In this document: one piece after another, positions 61,190 through 64,000 of the stretch
Layout: each line of letters opens with the position of its first letter
How positions within the stretch are numbered: the first letter of the stretch is position 1
Source of the DNA: Tetragenococcus halophilus subsp. flandriensis
GTDB taxonomy: Bacteria; Bacillota; Bacilli; Lactobacillales; Enterococcaceae
Assembly (NCBI RefSeq): GCF_030161475.1
Contig: NZ_BSUG01000023.1
Coordinates: forward strand, 25,014 to 89,013
DNA: 64,000 nt
Direction of reading: 5' to 3'
The notes under the pieces: model-generated
What the model was told of the DNA's origin: nothing
The model's input: the letters and a program-made list of their open reading frames with translations, nothing else
The model's database searches: none
Made by a program: the position numbers and the translations under genes

Positions 61190-61885
61190 GTGTATGGAAG
61201 AATGGTCTTTGAAGATTTAGGAGAAAGTAAAGTAGATATTTCTAGAAGTAAAATTAAAGGGTTTCCAGAAATTATTTATGGAGAATACAAAACTGCTGAG
61301 CAAATTAAAAATATATTGGAAGTGTTAGCTGAACACGATGGAAAAGCTTTGGCTACTAGAGTAAGTTATGAAAAATGGAAATATATAAAAAAGTATTTCC
61401 CTCAATTTCAGTATCATGAAAGCGCTCAAATGATCACGTTTGAAGATAAACCTTCTAATAAGCTACCCGGAAAAGTTCTTATAATTTCTGCTGGCACTTC
61501 CGATTTTCCTGTTTCAGAAGAAGCGAAAGTAACAGCAAAATGGATGGGATGCAAAGTTGAAACAATATATGACGTTGGTGTAGCAGGAATTAGTAGACTT
61601 TTATCTTATCTTAATAAAATTAGGGAAGCCAATATAATAATTGTAGTCGCTGGTATGGAAGGGGCATTGCCATCAGTAGTATCTGGTTTAGTAAATACTC
61701 CTTTAATTGCTGTTCCAACTTCAGTAGGATACGGAGCTAACCAAGGAGGAATGACTACAATGCATGCCATGTTAACGTCATGTTCTTCAGGCTTAAGTGT
61801 TGTTAATATTGATAATGGTTTTGGAGCAGCTTATCAAGCCGCTTTGTTCTTAAATCAATTCAAGGAGATGACAAAAGATGAGTAA
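61190..61885 (+). CDS. larB: Nickel-pincer cofactor carboxylase LarB
   Basis: This encodes a 231-residue LarB, which carboxylates and hydrolyses nicotinic acid adenine dinucleotide in the first step of nickel-pincer nucleotide synthesis. The central part FEDLGESKVDISRSKIKGFPEIIYGEYKTAEQ (quoted as the family region) and the PurE-like core LIISAGTSDFPVSEEA, VAGMEGALPSVVSGLV and PTSVGYGANQGGMTTMHAML are clear. Typical LarB has roughly 15-20 more residues at the N-terminus, absent here. The start may be the GTG at 61190 or the ATG at 61202, the latter eleven bases after AAAGG. It overlaps larC by 8 bp. Confidence 0.92.
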   Translation: MYGRMVFEDLGESKVDISRSKIKGFPEIIYGEYKTAEQIKNILEVLAEHDGKALATRVSYEKWKYIKKYFPQFQYHESAQMITFEDKPSNKLPGKVLIISAGTSDFPVSEEAKVTAKWMGCKVETIYDVGVAGISRLLSYLNKIREANIIIVVAGMEGALPSVVSGLVNTPLIAVPTSVGYGANQGGMTTMHAMLTSCSSGLSVVNIDNGFGAAYQAALFLNQFKEMTKDE

Positions 61886-63092
61886 CTCTTTATTTATTGA
61901 TTGTAGTTTTGGGATTTCCGGAGACATGATGCTTTCAAGTTTGATCGATTTAGGGGCAGACATTGACTATGTCAGAAATAAAATAGCTAGCTTGCCAGGA
62001 ATTGATAAATTTTCTCTTGCTGTGGAAAGTAAGAATGAACATGGAATTATGACGAAAGAATTAAAACTCAATTTTTTAAATAGAAATACTGATGCTATAA
62101 ATCAACATGAACATCATCACAGAACAAATAAAGATATTATTCAAATGATTGAAGATTCCGAATTACAGGAGCGAGAAAAAAAACGTAGTATTTCTATTTT
62201 TAATGCTATTGCTCATGCTGAAGCAAAGATTCACGGTCTGCTTGTATCAGAAGTCCATTTTCACGAGGTAGGAGCTATGGACTCAATTATTGATATAGTA
62301 GGAACATGTGTAGCACTTGAAAGTTTAAATATTGGAAAAATTATCGCAAATAAAGTTCCAACTGGACATGGTTATATCAATATAGCCCATGGTCTTTATC
62401 CAGTTCCAGCTCCGGCAACAATGGAAATTTTAAAGGGGTTGCCTTTGTCTGAATTTACAGCTGAAGGAGAATTAACGACTCCAACTGGTGCAGGTTTTCT
62501 TAAAGCTTTAGTTGATGAATTATCTGATTCTATTAATGGTGAAATTGTTAATATTGGTTACGGAAAGGGAACAAAAGAGTTTAAACATCCAAATATATTA
62601 AGAACAATGATACTTAAAGAAAAAGTAGATAATTCTGAATTAGTAAATACTATCGAATGCCAAATTGATGACTGTACTCCTGAAGAACTTGGATATTTAT
62701 TTGAAATTTTGACTAATAATAAAAAAGTTCTTGATGTATATTTTACTAATGTCATGATGAAAAAAAATCGATTAGGTACATTGGTTACAGTTTTAGCTTA
62801 TCCACAAAATACTGAAGAGATTGAAAAACTTTTGTTAACTCAATCTACAACATTCGGGGTAAGAAAAAACGAATACAAGAGAGTAGTACTAGATAGAAGC
62901 TTCGAAAATATAGAAGTATATGGAGAAACGATTAAAATGAAGCTTGCTAAATTAGACGACGAGTTATTAAAAGCGATTCCAGAGTATGAAGATATAAAAA
63001 GTGTTGCAATGAAAACTGGAGTGCCAGTTCGGACAGTGTACGAAGATATTGTAGTTAAATACAAGCAAATAGATTTTAAGGGTGAGAGCTAG
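61878..63092 (+). CDS. larC: Nickel-pincer cofactor cyclometallase LarC
   Basis: This encodes a 404-residue LarC, which inserts nickel into the dithio-pyridinium intermediate, using CTP. The start FIDCSFGISGDMMLSSLIDLG is the LarC1 signature, NQHEHHHRTNKDI is the histidine-rich nickel region, HFHEVGAMDSIIDIVG follows, and the C-terminal LarC2 part contains ECQIDDCTPEELGYL and KKNRLGTLVTVLAYP. In Lactiplantibacillus plantarum larC is split and joined by ribosomal frameshifting; here the frame is continuous. It overlaps larB by 8 bp, and larE begins three bases after its stop. Confidence 0.94.
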   Translation: MSNSLFIDCSFGISGDMMLSSLIDLGADIDYVRNKIASLPGIDKFSLAVESKNEHGIMTKELKLNFLNRNTDAINQHEHHHRTNKDIIQMIEDSELQEREKKRSISIFNAIAHAEAKIHGLLVSEVHFHEVGAMDSIIDIVGTCVALESLNIGKIIANKVPTGHGYINIAHGLYPVPAPATMEILKGLPLSEFTAEGELTTPTGAGFLKALVDELSDSINGEIVNIGYGKGTKEFKHPNILRTMILKEKVDNSELVNTIECQIDDCTPEELGYLFEILTNNKKVLDVYFTNVMMKKNRLGTLVTVLAYPQNTEEIEKLLLTQSTTFGVRKNEYKRVVLDRSFENIEVYGETIKMKLAKLDDELLKAIPEYEDIKSVAMKTGVPVRTVYEDIVVKYKQIDFKGES

Positions 63093-63095
63093 TTT

Positions 63096-63905
63096 ATGGA
63101 CTACAAAAGCAAATTGTTTAATTTAAGATCGATTTTGGAAAAAATGGAAAAAGTTATCATTGCATATTCAGGGGGTGTTGATAGTTCTTTAGTTCTAGCG
63201 GTTGCCTTAGATGTGTTAGGAAAAGAAAATGTTTTATCTGTTGTAGTTGATTCTGACTTACTTGTTGATGACGAGTATTCTGAAGCAATCAGTAATTCGG
63301 AAAGTATTGGAGCAAACACCAAAGGGATTTATTTAGACGAATTAAGCGTTCCGGAAATTAGAAATAACGAACCCTCAAGTTGGTATTATAGTAAAAGACT
63401 TTTATATGAAACTTTAGACGAACTCAAAGTAAAGCATAGTTTTTTTTATGTGGTTGATGGAATGATTATGGATGATACTTTTGACTTTAGACCGGGTTTA
63501 AAAGCAAGAGACGACTTTCATGTCAGGAGCATTCTTCAGGAAGCTGATTTTTATAAAACAGATGTACGTTTAGCTGCAAAAGAATATGGTATTCCAACGT
63601 GGAATAAGGTTCCATCTTGTAGTATCATCTCGAGGTTTGAATATAATGATAAATTAACAAAAGGCAGAATTGAACGTGTAAAAAGTGCAGAACAGTATTT
63701 AAAACAATTGGGTTTTAGTGTTGTCCGTGTAAGAGACCATAATACGGTGGCAAGGATTGAAATAAAGAAAGATGAATTCGACTATTTTTTCAAATTATCA
63801 GAAAAAATTGAAGACAAGTTGTTATCTATTGGTTATTCTTTTGTAGCGTTAGATATTAAAGGTTACTCGTATGGAAAAATGAACAGATTATTATCAAATG
63901 AATAA
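63096..63905 (+). CDS. larE: Sulfur transferase LarE
   Basis: This encodes a 269-residue LarE of the PP-loop ATP pyrophosphatase family, which adds sulfur to the adenylated pyridinium precursor. The PP-loop is YSGGVDSSLVLA (residues 24-35). Cys175 in NKVPSCSIISRFEY aligns with the sacrificial Cys176 of the L. plantarum enzyme, whose sulfur is given up to make one thiocarboxylate; the three-cysteine cluster-bearing variant is not seen. The ATG lies behind GGGTGAGAG. It follows larC and precedes a larA-like gene 27 bp later. Confidence 0.94.
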   Translation: MDYKSKLFNLRSILEKMEKVIIAYSGGVDSSLVLAVALDVLGKENVLSVVVDSDLLVDDEYSEAISNSESIGANTKGIYLDELSVPEIRNNEPSSWYYSKRLLYETLDELKVKHSFFYVVDGMIMDDTFDFRPGLKARDDFHVRSILQEADFYKTDVRLAAKEYGIPTWNKVPSCSIISRFEYNDKLTKGRIERVKSAEQYLKQLGFSVVRVRDHNTVARIEIKKDEFDYFFKLSEKIEDKLLSIGYSFVALDIKGYSYGKMNRLLSNE

Positions 63906-63932
63906 AAATATATTTTGGGAGGAATAATAAAG

Positions 63933-64000
63933 ATGGTAAAGCAAAAAGTATTGTATGGTAAAGGATACTTAGATTTTGAAATAGCGGATGATAGAGTTGG
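63933..64000 (+). CDS. LarA-like nickel racemase, 5' end only
   Basis: Only 22 codons lie in the window, beginning MVKQKVLYGKGYLDFEIADD behind GGGAGG. The start resembles LarA-superfamily proteins, which begin with a short strand, a YGK-type motif and a second strand, and the position directly after larBCE fits. LarA-type enzymes racemise or epimerise 2-hydroxyacids by hydride transfer on the nickel-pincer cofactor. Characterised members act on lactate, malate, 2-hydroxyglutarate, phenyllactate or aldonates. The neighbours here suggest glycerate or an aldonate, but the fragment is too short to show specificity. Confidence 0.65.
   Translation, partial: MVKQKVLYGKGYLDFEIADDRV

Overview
The window is chromosomal DNA from a low-GC Gram-positive bacterium of the order Lactobacillales, most likely the family Enterococcaceae (an Enterococcus or Tetragenococcus-type organism). 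The evidence is an AT-rich sequence with strong AGGAGG ribosome-binding sites, a CopY/CopZ/CopA copper operon with cop boxes, a walR-walK-walH-walI-walJ operon, a CIRCE-controlled groES-groEL operon, CcpA-type cre sites, and an enterocin-type immunity protein. I cannot fix the species from the sequence alone.

Layout. 1-10.5 kb holds small accessory genes: an orphan bacteriocin-immunity protein, an ABC exporter pair, GNAT acetyltransferases, and a sugar-phosphatase/acetyltransferase/ROK cluster in which two genes carry visible lesions (a frameshift in a T8 run and a nonsense codon). 10.1-17.5 kb is a redox and copper block: HxlR regulator with divergent flavodoxin-fold oxidoreductase, CoA-disulfide reductase with rhodanese domain, a CxxC thioredoxin-fold protein, then ydhK-copY-copZ-copA. 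Perfect cop boxes precede three transcription units, so they look like one CopY regulon. 17.8-22.4 kb holds nth, a RibD-like reductase, a LysR regulator, a methyltransferase and a quinone-oxidoreductase-like enzyme. 22.7-28.4 kb is the essential wal (yyc) cell-wall operon. 29.3-31.4 kb is groESL. 32-49 kb is mostly housekeeping: pncB-nadE, an LTA-synthase-like enzyme, ung, pta, tsaE, a DnaQ-like exonuclease, murB and a tsuA/tusA-like sulfur pair.

From about 49.6 kb to the end the window is a sugar-acid catabolic region. The first operon (50082-57140) encodes a D-2-hydroxyacid dehydrogenase, a beta-propeller-like protein, a sugar-phosphate isomerase/epimerase, a complete galactitol-family PTS (IIB, IIC, IIA), a galactonate-dehydratase-like enolase-superfamily enzyme and a KDPG-type aldolase, but no keto-deoxy-sugar kinase. 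A CdaR-type regulator on the opposite strand separates it from a second, cre-preceded operon (58914 to past the end): glycerate kinase, KdgT permease, larB, larC, larE, and the first 22 codons of what looks like larA. LarBCE build the nickel-pincer cofactor of LarA, so the second operon appears to couple a nickel-dependent racemase or epimerase to glycerate or aldonate use.

The most unexpected non-coding signal is a set of five intergenic tandem-repeat arrays (about 9.2, 17.5, 31.4, 43.0 and 44.3 kb). They fall into three sequence families, yet all keep a period of 41 bp, all lie just downstream of genes, and several carry internal inverted repeats. I do not recognise them as a described repeat class.
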